Below, one piece after another: positions 52,445 to 64,000 of a stretch of DNA of 64,000 nucleotides. Position 1 is the first letter of the stretch. Every line of letters starts with the position of its first letter. Below the pieces are notes generated by a model that saw only the letters and a program-made list of their open reading frames with translations, made no database searches and was not told the origin of the DNA. The position numbers were made by a program, and so were the translations under genes. The DNA is from Dermanyssus gallinae (lineage: Eukaryota > Arthropoda > Arachnida > Mesostigmata > Dermanyssidae): positions 30,932 to 94,931 of the forward strand of contig QVRM01003919.1 in assembly GCA_003439945.1 (NCBI GenBank), in the 5' to 3' direction.

Positions 52445-53470
52445 CTCAGAAATGGAATACCCAAGAGGCAAACTTTAACATTATCGATACCTGCTTATCT
52501 TCGCCTGTCATCGAGGTGAAAAAACTGCCGAAGCCGTTCGAGGCATTTGCAACGTGCACGGAGAAGGTGTCTTAGACGAGTCTATAGCACGGAACTGCGT
52601 GCAATGTTAAAAAAGCGACTTTGACCTGGACGATATGCCTTGCAGCGAAAGACCTTCTCAATTCGACAAAGAATGTTCCAAGACGCTTTTGCAAGAGGAC
52701 GCTTCGTCAAATAACTCGTGGATTGGCCGAAAACAAGAACTCTCCGCGATGACAATCTGCAACCACCTTCAATTAATTGGGTTAACTAAAAACTAACTCA
52801 GAGCTTGGGTGCCTCAAGAGCTCAACGAAGAATCATAAAGAAAAACGCCTTCAAATTGCGGCTCAACATCTCGCCCGCCACCGAGCAACACGCGGACACA
52901 AACAACGTTTTCTGTACCGAATCGTCACAGGAGATCAGAGACGGTACCTTTACGTCAATTTGAAGCAACAAAAACAGTGGGTGGTTCGGGAAATACGCCG
53001 AAGCCGAGAATCAAGCTAGTACTGGGAGGTATGGTACATCAGGAAATGCTTCAGTAAGAACGCCACGGCCAGCAAGGAGCTCTACAATGCCCAACTGCAC
53101 TGCGTAATCGAGGCTATTCGACTGAAAAACCCCTATTAACAAGGCCAAATTACAATAGCTCAAATTCATGATAACGCCAGGGCCGTGTTGCACAAGTTGT
53201 CAAAACCGCACCTTAAAAGGTCGAATGGAGGTTCCTTGGCGCCTGCCAACTCTCCGTACCTTACCTCAACCGACTAATACATTTCCGTTCCGTGTCAAAT
53301 CATATGAGAGTAGTTACCTTCGACGACGAAGTGTACCTCAATACTGCGCAACAACTTCTTTGGATACCAGATCGGCGATTTCTCGCGGAACGGAATCAAC
53401 AAATTGGTCGAGAGATTGGAAGAAGTCGTAAACAGCAACGGAGAATACATTATTGAATAATTTATTGCTG
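52445..53470 (+). mobile_element. decayed mariner-family relic
   Basis: Plus-strand pieces across shifting frames: IARNCVQC..SDFDLDDMPC (helix-turn-helix/linker), FLYRIVTGDQRRYLYVNLKQ around the first catalytic Asp (family: FL.RIVTGDE.W....N.K), ELYNAQLHCVIEAIRLKNPY, then IHDNARAVLHK around the second Asp, and NEINKLVERLEEVVNSNGEY near 53390-53450. Multiple stops; inactive. A short TA run lies at 53525. Confidence 0.68.
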
Positions 53471-53854
53471 TAATTATTGAGTTCAAATAAGACTATTTGA
53501 TAATAAAAAATCATTTCACAACCATATATATATATACATATTTGTATATATAACTATGCTTGTTCGGACGTCACTTCATGTAGTGCCAATGTTATCAATG
53601 TTACCAATAGATAAGACTTGCTGGTATGGTACAATAACGCCAACTAGCTAAGACTTGCTGACTCATTGCGCATGAAGGAATTGACATATTGTTTTCTTGA
53701 CTGCCTGTCCTTCTCTACTGGCGAGAAGCCATATTGGAAAATCAGGAAAAGTTGTGGTAATTTCTTTAGATATCGACTTAACTGATGAACCTTTGACGAT
53801 CGCCAGTTAACAGCAAACGTGTGTGTCTCACGGTTAGAAAATGCCATATGGTAG

Positions 53855-54185
53855 AGGGTCGTGGGCTGTCGAGCCTGGTGGCGTGGTTTATTCGCGTGCG
53901 CCTCGCGACCGGAGAAGACAAATAGGTGCACGGGTTCGAGCCCCACCGTTGCACACTTGTATTTTTGGGGTCCGCTTTACGAAGCAATGCGAATGCGGTC
54001 CCGTAGGCGTTAAGTGTTGGCTGAGGGTCAGGCCCGATAAAGAGGGTCCTGGGCTACGACCTTTCCGTGCGCGGGAGGCCGACTTTGTTTAGTTTGAAGT
54101 GTTTGTGAATAAAACGACGACAACATCAGCAGCAGCGGTAAAGACAAGTTATAACAACAACAATGGCAACAAAAACAACAGCAAA
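53855..54185 (+). repeat. probable tRNA-derived SINE
   Basis: A perfect B-box GTTCGAGCC (53934-53942) follows an imperfect A-box (TGGCGTGGTTT, about 53880) at nearly tRNA spacing. The sequence continues about 170 bp with no coding content, has AATAAA near 54110 and a CAA/AAC-rich tail to about 54185. This is the composition of a pol III SINE. Confidence 0.45.
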
Positions 54186-54242
54186 AACGAGGATGGCAAG
54201 AATCTTATATTCTATTCTTTTAGAATATAATAGAAGGAGAAG

Positions 54243-54289
54243 AAGAAGCTTTATATTCTATAATTTTAGAATAGAATATAAAGCTTCTT
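54243..54289. repeat. perfect 18-bp inverted repeat
   Basis: Arms 54243-54260 (AAGAAGCTTTATATTCTA) and 54272-54289 with an 11-base AT-rich loop. A related TTCTA/TAGAA motif sits just upstream (about 54207-54232). Confidence 0.88.
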
Positions 54290-54662
54290 AATTCTACCTG
54301 TGTATTTACACAAATATGGACGCCATACGGGTGAACAGTGCAAAAGTTTATATAACACAATAGATTTGTGAAAATGAAGATACACCGTAAGCCCCTTGAC
54401 AATAAAACAGCGGAACAACATATTCACAAGCATGATGCTGTTTTGACTAAGAGTTCCCAAGTTCTTCTTAAAACCTGATTCCCACCACCTCCCTCGCGTC
54501 AGTCACTCTGCACTTCGTAAAAATATTACCCTTTTTCCGGCCACAATATGGTTTCAACGCAAACAAAGCACCAAGGGGGAAATGGTGGATACAGACATTT
54601 CTGCAGACACCCGCCATCTTTCTTCTTTTCTATCTCTATCTCTCTCCCTCTCTCTCTCGCTG

Positions 54663-54712
<50 letters not shown>

Positions 54713-56337
54713 TTTTCTCTGACACACACCCCCTGTCTTTGGCCATTTTTACAATAATAAACCGATTGATGTTTCTGCTAGAGTGAACCGCGAGCAGTGA
54801 ACCTAAAGCCGAAGATGGTGTCCTCCTCGATTGACATTGCGTGCATACGACACACTCGATGAGATCACGCTCGTATTTGCCTGTGCGGGCGAATATCAAT
54901 GACAGCAACAGCAACTATAACAACATCGTCACCACCACCCACAACAACAACAACAACAACAGCAACTCAGTAGAAGGACGATCATCATCGGGCAATAGAA
55001 AAAGTGCATGTGGAGTGCCACCCTTCAAATTGGCTAACTACAGGGCAAAATACGGACGTACCTCTTGCTACCGCAACAACGACCCACTCGGCAAGGGGAG
55101 GACGGCGACGCGAAAATCTGCTGCGTCGTCATCGACTGCGTCACCGACTGTCTGGACACGCCGGACGCATAGCGTGACGAAATAGCAAGTTTTGAAAGAC
55201 GCCCACATCCGCGCCCCCCTTTGGAATCGAAGTACCGGCGGTCACGCACAGAGAGACGTCATCGAGCGGGTCTCTTTTACCTTCGATGTCATAGAAGAGG
55301 CTGAATGAGCTTCAAATTTACATGCCACCAGAGCAGGCAAGCATTAGCTTGTTCTTCTTTAGATGTCAGAGCAGACAAGCAATCGCAGTCGAGAATCGCC
55401 TGCTCGCTTCTCTAGTACGAGAGCTTGCTACGTGGTCTAACTTCGACATCTCCATTGGACGTGGTGTCGTTGTCGCATAAAGCAGAGATCGTACAGAATT
55501 AAATTCGAATTTGATACACGAACTCAATACCAGACAATTAGGACAGTAAGAAAGTCGCTCCCTGATGGTAGGCATCGGCGCGAGTTAGATCTGGTAGAAA
55601 TCAGATCCGTTGTTTATTGATCTCTAATTGTGTGTCATTGGCCTGCTTATTGGCCTCTAATTGTGTGTCATTGTCCTGTCATAGTTGTTGGCATAGCCGC
55701 TTCTGTACCTGTTGTGATATCAATAGGAATGAGTACCGTTGTTCGCTATCTTGTGAGGCTGTTCGGTGTGATCTTATCCGAGCGGTGCCTTACTGGCTTC
55801 TTCATTAGCTTCTTCATGTGGTCATTCATTTGCTCGCCTCACTATCATCAGCGTACTCCATCACGTCATCAGTTGAATCTGCGAAGAATACATATCGAAG
55901 CAGGGCAAAATATGCAGAGATTTCTCCTGCTCGTTCGCGAATAGGGCCAGGGACAGGATTAGAGCTAGAGAAGGGAGGGAGAGAGAGAGAGAAGGAATAA
56001 CTCACAAAGAGGCGGGAGGCGGAACAAAAATCCCTCGTCGGTTGATGACCGGATGAAGTGAACCGAAACGACAGTTCCGGTCCAAGGCAGGCCGCGGTTC
56101 ATGTTCCGCACTGTTGAAACGACCGCACAATTGGAGGGCAGTTCGCCAAGACGAAGGGCCGCGCGGAACTTATAGCCCACCTTCATCGCGATTCATCATT
56201 GGTATGTGTATAATATCGATTGATGATTTGACCAACAGCATGCTCACCGCATGCTCATCGTCGTCGTCGTCGCTGTCGTTATCATTATTGTTCGTGTTGT
56301 TGTTAACGCTATCATTGTTCCTCATCGTGACCCTTAC
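54290..56337. other. intergenic, mixed composition
   Basis: (TA)n at 54667-54709 after a (CT)n tract; AAC repeats at about 54935-54965; a 35-base tandem duplication near 55620-55690 (CTCTAATTGTGTGTCATTG twice). No gene recognised. Confidence 0.5.
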
Positions 56338-56748
56338 CCCCACCTCGCCCCACCTCAACGCCAAGATCACGACAAGAACCCAGATCTTCTGCCCTTCGGC
56401 GCTCCTTTCTCCGTTCAATAATCGATGAATGGCGCGATCAATGATCGATGGCGGTGGTGGTGGTGCTGCTGATGATGAGGGCCCCAATAGGCTCACTGAT
56501 TGTTGCTGCTGCTGCTGCCGCTCCGCACCTGGTTGCAAGCCCTGCTCCAAGTTACGTGTCGCGCTAGTCAGTTCGGTTGCGTGTGCATCTGTTACCCCCA
56601 CTGTAAATGATGGTGGTGGCGGCGGTGTGCTAAGAGTTTGCCGTTGTTGCTCGAGGATCCTGTGTGCGCCTCTGTCGATCAGCCGTTCTGACGCGATTTC
56701 AACGGCTGGTTGCTGTTTCCGGTAGAGCTTCCCCGTCTTGCCCGTGTA
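56338..56748 (-). CDS. candidate internal exon, unknown protein
   Basis: Open on the minus strand for 137 codons between a stop at 56751-56749 and a strong donor GTAAGG (56337-56332). It reads KLYRKQQPAVEIASERLIDR, GAHRILEQQRQTL, proline and glutamine runs, IIDRAIHRLLNGERSAEGQK and a hydrophobic stretch VLVVILAL. The helical first part is not typical of a random frame, but there is no ATG and no clear acceptor (candidates near 56727-56736). Family unknown; the plus-strand overlapping frame is cysteine-run low complexity. Confidence 0.3.
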
Positions 56749-59700
56749 TCATCAATTCCACTGCCAGACAAAAAAAAATATAGGTCTACGGGTAGCAACG
56801 TTGACAACGGCGACAAAAACCCCGAAGACAAACAACAGGGGGAGTCACCTTTAATGCCCTCGTGGCTGCCCTCCATTCAAAGGTTGATCGCGTTTTAGCT
56901 GAAGCTTTTTGTAACAAAAATCATTTTCATGTCCCTACGTCATCGTTGGTGACGAGCATGACGATAATGATGAAGATCACTGTTGTTAATATTGTTGTTG
57001 TACAGACGATTATCATAGTCAACTGAATAGAAAACGCGCGAACTTGAGAATAAAACGGCTACCCGTATGACACGTGTGCATGCAGAGTATATATTGTTCA
57101 TATTATTTGGAGGAAATATATATCGTTGGATAACAATTGATCTACAATGGTGAGGGGGTTGCGAGAACGTGTAGTGCACACGCAACTTTCTGCACAGCCA
57201 TGGGGCGAATTCTAACCCTTGTTTGTTGTGCGTACAATAGTGGCTGAGCTTCCCCTTGTTGCACTGCGAACAAAAGACGCTACAAAATGTAGTCCAATTT
57301 AGCAGAGTAGTTCCTGCTGATAACAAAAGAGTCCGGGCGAGATGTATCATTGATTTTATTGCCTAGTGTATTCCACTGCCTGTCGACTCAACAGAAAGTG
57401 TTAACAATATTATAATTATACTTATTATCATTGTTATTCTCCTCTTTTTCATCATCTAAGTCTAACTTGTATAGTTTGTTTTCAGCTCGGCTAAGGGTCG
57501 CAAATGGTATTCCTCCCGCTCAGGTTCTCTGGACCTCGTATCCTCGGCAGGGGGCCACTACGCAAGGAGAATCTCCAAGACGCTCGTCGGGTAGCCGGTT
57601 CGGCTGGGTTATTCGCGTGTTCGCTTCTTCGTTTATTGCAATCCTCAACAGACCAACAGGCAGTCAGTCAGTCAGCACAGACAAACCGACCGAAGGACAG
57701 ATAAAGAGTTCACCTCCTGTTTTAGCCACACTCCCAGTGCCGCCACCACTGGCGGCTATTCAAATGGATGTACAAGAAGGACCCCTCGTACTTGGGTCTC
57801 TCTCCCTCTCTCGCTATGTGTGTGTGGGTGTCTCCTTATTGATCCATATATCCATTCATTTATCTTCATCTAAGCCAGTCGGATATACAAGAATAGAAGC
57901 GGGAAAAAGATACACAGAACATTGAGAGACGATTAGACAATTCGAGATCTGCGACCGTCCAACCGACGAATGGCCATACTGAACTCAAGCCTTCTTAGCA
58001 AATGGATTCGACAACATATCGTAACATTGTTGTTGTTGTTGTTGTTGTTGCTCTTGTTGGCGATGCTGCTATTGATAGTATCTATGTGTTACTGGTATAG
58101 TTTTTGTTATATTGCTGCTGGTGCTGTTATTTTTAATGCTGCTGATATTGCGTTTAGTGTTGTTATTGTTGCTATTATCAGATTGTTGTTGTTGTTGCGG
58201 TTGTTGTTGTTGCTGTTGTTGTTGTCCATTCGTTCGCTCCCCCCTCCCCCCCCCCGCCCGCCGCCGCTTCCGGCGCCTTAGGCTCTTAAGGAACTACTAG
58301 TGAGTCTCCTCGTTCAACGGTCGGTGCTACTCTAGTGCTATAGCTCTACTGTTTGCAGAGAGAGACAAGCGGACGGCGATCACGCTCATCTATGCCGATC
58401 GCCCAGAACTGGCCTAGACAGCCCAGCCGAAAGCCAGGCCGTGGCCAAGAAGCTACGCGCTTACGTGAAATGCCGCCAGCAACAACACAAAGAAAACCAC
58501 CCGTGCAAAAGAAGACTGTGTATGTCTGTGTGAGAACTAGATTGAAATGAGGGAGAATAAGGAAAGGGAATCTCCGTGTCGTCATTAAGCGTTAACTTGC
58601 GAATAATGCGCCCTCTTTAATTCAAAAGGAAAAATAAATTCAGTTCAGTCAAATGAAACGGCGATTAGTTAAGAAGCATAAACATCGAGGAAAAGCGGCA
58701 ATGAAAACATCACCAAATACTACTATTTGTAATGCTACCTGTAGTAATACAACGTCTACAGCGACAACAATAACAACAGTGGCTGCAGCAACAAGAGCAA
58801 TAAAATAACAACAACAACGGTGGCCGTTAAGACGACATGCATACTACATGTACTATTATTAGGTTTGTTTCACTATACAAATAACGCTGTTGCTGCGATG
58901 GTATTTTTAAAATTGATGCTTTTTGTGCAGTCCGAAGTTAGGCACTAAGTTAGGCTAACAGTGGGACATGCCGGAAGGCAAAACAAACAAAGAATACAAT
59001 ATCAAAGAGAGTGAACAATTTAGAACGTTTTGAGACCATGAGTTTGGCTACGGTTTGGGCAATGATAGATACAATCGCTTTTATACACTTGGGGTTAATC
59101 ATCATTTTCATATATTTGGGGTTAAGCCTTACGCGAATAGGCAGGTAGCATTATTCCGCCGACATCACCGCCAGCCGGAGTGATAGCTCTGCGTACATAT
59201 ACATATGCATAACTGAAACACTATACACAATCGCACGTCGATATTCAATAAGGCATCAGTGCTAGCCGCGTACATAACATAGCACGCTTTACTGCCTGAT
59301 AGACCTGAACGCAATGTCAGAGTTATCAGCGATGTCACCCATGCGAATATTGTACCAAATGAATATACAGCTCGCCGAAAGGCCGTGCCCAGTTATTTAT
59401 TAACGAAGATGAGCCCACATATATCGCTGTTGTTGTTGTTGTTGTTGTTTTATTATTATGTTGCTGTTATCCGACAAATATTTAACCTGCATAAGCTGTT
59501 GTTGCTATTCACGCGTTCGCCGCGTGCGTGCTGTTGCTGGCAATATTATCACATGGAATTTAGTAAAGCAAGTAGAAGCAAAGAAGGTTGATCTTTGCTT
59601 CGGCGGGAAGCCAACTCCACAATGGACACAGATACCGGCAGTCAAGGAAAACGAATACATCACTGAAGTGCATACATTATCAATTTGCGGAAGTCATATA

Positions 59701-59779
59701 CACACGTGCCGCAAATCGATAGACATCTAGGCAGTAGCAGCCGTGATCACACGTGTTTAATCTTGTATCTACAAACACG

Positions 59780-59834
<55 letters not shown>

Positions 59835-59848
59835 TTGTGCTAGTTGTG
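56749..59848. other. intergenic with triplet repeats
   Basis: GTT blocks at about 58028-58060 and 58185-58226, a C-run at 58236-58253, AAC runs near 58760-58820, a short GTT run at 59428-59450 and (TA)n at 59789-59830. The open frames are low complexity or short. Nothing recognised. Confidence 0.5.
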
Positions 59849-60180
59849 TCATCGACATCGGTGTGAACTTCCGTTTGCGGCTTTCGATGCCGCGGCGATA
59901 GCTTTGCAGAGAATACAGATCGTGTAAGTAATATGATTAATCATAGTGCAAATCAACAGCACCAATAGGATAGCGACAATGACTTGACGACGGGCATAGC
60001 TCCAAGCTCGAAGCGCGGACAGAATCGCAGCCAGCGAACGCAAGCCAGCGTCCGTTCTGCGAGCAGTAAGCGATGAATTGTCTATACTATCTTCCATACG
60101 GTATCGTGCAGCATACCACCGTACAGCATTGTCTATCTGGCTACGCACCGTATGCACCACAAGCAGACTAGCGTTCTATA
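59849..60180 (-). CDS. candidate terminal exon with one membrane segment
   Basis: Open from a possible acceptor (CAGCCTATAG, near 60180) to a stop at 59849: about 110 codons without an ATG at the start. It contains RSLAAILSALRAWSYARRQ, then VIVAILLVLLICTMI, a clear single hydrophobic segment flanked by arginines. Codon use looks ordinary. No family recognised and no partner exon found, so it may be chance. Confidence 0.25.
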
Positions 60181-60337
60181 GGCTGACCGTACGTGAGATT
60201 TCACTAAACCTGCTCTATTCCGCGCATTGTATGCATGCGTACATATATACAAATTATTTCTCTGATTGACACAACAATTTGACTCGATGCGAGGCAACAA
60301 ATAGTAATCAAGTTCGGTGTCATTTTAAAGCTGCATT

Positions 60338-61634
<1,297 letters not shown>

Positions 61635-61735
61635 CATCAAGGCCGGGTCTCGAACTTGCGATTGTTTTGCTAACCATGGTTTCCATGGCAACGCCATGTT
61701 TCGAACGGTGCGTTAGTCGCCTAAGCTACCGCCGC
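61635..61735 (-). repeat. tRNA-like or SINE-head sequence
   Basis: On the minus strand an exact A-box TAGCTTAGGCG and an exact B-box GTTCGAGAC, about 50 bases apart. The extra spacing contains a CCATGG...CCATGG palindrome. It begins GTAGCGGCGG. No full cloverleaf; best read as the head of a tRNA-derived SINE. Confidence 0.45.
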
Positions 61736-61835
61736 TACAAATATAAATATAATGGCAGTATTCCCTATCACGTCAAAGAATATACGATTATTGTTTTGGT
61801 AAAGATAATCTCAATCGATGCGCCTTCGATTTCAG

Positions 61836-61972
61836 CAAGCGGTGAAACATGTTGTGCCAAAATGCTTAACGTTATAAATATTCATTCTGAGCTTATCTGC
61901 GTTCCAAAACATATGTGTCAAGCTGAAAAGATTTTCACAATGTACCATCACTGTTCCGCGGTTGTCAGGAAT
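61836..61972 (+). CDS. candidate cysteine-rich exon, unknown secreted protein
   Basis: Flanked by a good acceptor (CTTCGATTTCAG) and a consensus donor (GTAAGT at 61973). It reads SGETCCAKMLNVINIHSELI, then CVPKHMCQAEKIF and YHHCSAVVRN, with five cysteines in 45 residues. The CC...CVP..C spacing recalls the cysteine-rich CLIP-like segments of arthropod serine-protease homologues, but this is a weak resemblance. Phase 1 in, phase 0 out. No neighbouring exon of the same gene was found inside the window; it may continue to the right. Confidence 0.35.
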
Positions 61973-62070
61973 GTAAGTCATTGAGAAAATGTGTGGGGCC
62001 ATTTATCAGCGGCGAATTTTGCACAGCTAGAAAGATGCCCCACAATATATATATATATATATATATATAT

Positions 62071-63210
62071 TCATTTCGTTATGTACTTATTTCGAGGTTT
62101 AGTAGAACTCGGCACGAAAATCTTTTTTTCCCAATGGAAGGAGGATGCGGAAACTTCTTGTCTAGGAGAGAGAGTCGAATTTAGAAAAGTAATTATTCCG
62201 CCTGTTTCTCCCTACATAGTTGTGCGAAATCTACGTTTGCGGGAGAACCAGTTAACGCATGAAGAACCGATTATACCGCGCGTTCGGAAAATTCTGCACA
62301 ACGGAAGACACTTCACTAGCTTGCGTAGCGAAAGCGAATAGCTCAGATTGAGGAAGTCATAAGAAGCCTATATGTTGTTATGTCTTACGTTAACGCTTTT
62401 TCGTGAAAAATCGTAAAACATTTCCATTACGGCCAAAAATAGTATGTCCAGAAAACCCAGTCTCACGCAATAGCAAATTTAATGCCCACCATTTTCGTAG
62501 CCAAACTGATGGTGCTGCGTTACATAGTTGTCAAGTAACTAGCGTTTTCGATAGCCATATCGAAATGCGAAGGCATGCATACTTGCACTAGAGTGTATGA
62601 GAAAGTTAAGTACATATTTTGAGGTTTGGTAGAAGCTCGGCAAGAGAATATTTTTCCTACTGGAAGGGGAGGGGAGGAAACGTCTTGGCAAAAGTTTTAC
62701 GGTTCTGAACGTGAAACTTGCACATAAAACATAACAACTAATGACTGTCGAAAAAGCTTAGTTACTTGACAACTACGTAACGCAGCACCATCACTTTGGC
62801 ACGAAAATTGTGGGCATTACATTTGCTATTGCGTGAGAGTGGTCTTTTGGACGTACATTTCTGGTCGTAATAGAAAATTGTACGATTTTTCATGAAAAGC
62901 GTTGACGTAACATATCGACTTTTTGCGACTTTTTCGCTACGCAGCTAGTGAAGTGTCGTCGCACGTCGTAGCTCAGAATTTCCTCCAAACACGCCGGTAT
63001 AATCGGTTCCTTCATGCGGTGACTGGTTCTCCCGCAAGCGTAGATTTCGCACAACTATGTAGCAGAAAAAAGGCAGAATAACTACTTTTATAAACTTCTC
63101 TCTCTCCTAAACAAGACGTTTCCGCGGTCTCCTTCCATTGGAAAAAAAATATTTTCTTGCCGAGTTCTACCAAACCTCGCAATAAGTACATAACGATATG
63201 AATGACCCTG
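62071..63210. mobile_element. long inverted-repeat element flanked by TA arrays
   Basis: The left arm (62071-62590) reads CGTTATGTACTTATTTCGAGG ... and the reverse complement of the right arm (62741-63210) matches it nearly throughout, including GTTATGTACTTATT.CGAGG, AGTTGTGCGAAATCTACG, GGGAGAACCAGT, CTCACGCAATAGCAAAT and GATGGTGCTGCGTTAC. Between them, 62606-62693 repeats the start of the left arm a third time. TA arrays border both ends (62044-62072 and 63211-63235). No transposase inside, so non-autonomous; it would form a foldback of about 470 bp. Confidence 0.75.
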
Positions 63211-63235
63211 TATATATATATATATATATATATAT

Positions 63236-63668
63236 GGAGAGTGTTATGAGGTTTTGCGCGGGCGGCAGGAAACCGCTTCGTGTACCAATTCTGCAATCTT
63301 TGCTGGAGTAACAGGGAAAAGTGACCGAGGCCTCGGCAGAAGTAGCGCAGTTATATGTGTACCTCTCGCCAGCTTTGGGGTGGACTGTTATGCTTTAGTC
63401 GGCCCACGTACACAAGGTATTGTGCATGGCTAGCATTACTTGGTATGTTCAACCCAAGAGGTTCACCAAGTTGGCAATCAGTGTCGTTGCCGGTTTCGTT
63501 TGCAGACGTGCGCTATATACCACGTAGTAGTGAGCTGCCAGACGCATCAGCGGTCTCGGTATTTTTTCGACCGGTGGGGTCGTCACTAAAGTGTTTGAAT
63601 TGCATATAATGATTTTTTTTAACTTTTTAATTATGTACCATTTTAAAATTCATACTTATTGAGTAATT

Positions 63669-63672
<4 letters not shown>
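63236..63672. other. short intergenic stretch
   Basis: No feature recognised; an 84-codon frame at 63355-63609 has no known motif. Confidence 0.45.
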
Positions 63673-63737
<65 letters not shown>

Positions 63738-63742
63738 TATTG
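63673..63742. repeat. (TA)n microsatellite
   Basis: About 60 bp of pure TA plus a short interrupted tail. Confidence 0.92.
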
Positions 63743-64000
63743 TAACCTTGCACTACTAGAAAAAATGCAACAATGCTTCTTACGTAGGCTAGCAAGACAA
63801 TGATGTACTAAAAGTCATTCTGCCGACATGATGTCAGTTTGCAATTTACTTCGGACCACCGACATATTTACATCCAACTGTAACTAATCAAGAGTTGTTT
63901 GACGTTTGAAGTACGAAAAATTGAAGTACAAGAGACAACAAGTCGCACCATTTTACTATTTGTCCACCAACTTCTACAAATATCTCAAAAGTACCTGACA
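63743..64000. other. window end, nothing recognised
   Basis: Unique-looking AT-rich sequence without a supportable frame. Confidence 0.45.

Overview
This is a eukaryotic, almost certainly arthropod, window. Every recognisable gene is split by GT-AG introns, there are no operons, and the sequence is crowded with Tc1/mariner transposons, non-LTR retrotransposon pieces and dozens of (TA)n microsatellites. The mix of a short ADAMTS-like metalloprotease, an R1-like retroelement, several mariner lineages and very dense (TA)n arrays would fit a mite or tick (Acari). That is an inference from gene style; the species cannot be read from the sequence.

Two host genes can be reconstructed exon by exon, with matching splice phases, and they converge tail to tail. 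On the + strand, an ADAMTS-like zinc metalloprotease runs from at least 15308 (perhaps from a signal-peptide exon at 4542) to 26989. It has a propeptide exon, a nine-arginine furin-like site, a reprolysin domain with a complete HExxHxxGxxH zinc site divided between two exons, a Met-turn, a cysteine-rich disintegrin-like segment, and a short proline/arginine-rich tail where thrombospondin repeats would be expected. One propeptide exon between 15533 and 18045 was not found. On the - strand, a complete FER/FES non-receptor tyrosine kinase occupies 51062 down to 30720. Its 14 coding exons encode about 864 aa: F-BAR domain, coiled coil, proline-rich linker, SH2 domain and an intact tyrosine kinase.

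Mobile elements by region: 1-1248 mariner (two frameshifts); 1285-2210 R1-like 3' fragment; 2230-2567 3' end of a second non-LTR family; 2604-3745 Tc3-like relic; 7023-7840 and 8153-8990 two further mariners; 9130-11250 a CR1/Jockey-like relic; 21554-26377 a nearly intact two-ORF R1-like retrotransposon inside an ADAMTS intron, with poly(A) tail and target-site duplication; 33860-34395 a deleted mariner in a FER intron; 49456-49897 and 62071-63210 inverted-repeat elements of one family, with a partial copy at 17725; 52445-53470 another mariner relic; and tRNA-like or SINE-like pieces near 38914, 53855 and 61635. CAA/GTT triplet arrays are heavy in the large FER intron and upstream of the gene.

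The remainder is intron or intergenic DNA with candidate exons of unknown function at 35819-36190, 56338-56748, 59849-60180 and 61836-61972. No CRISPR array, rRNA gene, intact tRNA gene or bacterial-type system was seen. The most informative features are the dated retrotransposon insertion with its unusual 5' hairpin junction, the inverted-repeat element family, and the short ADAMTS-like gene.
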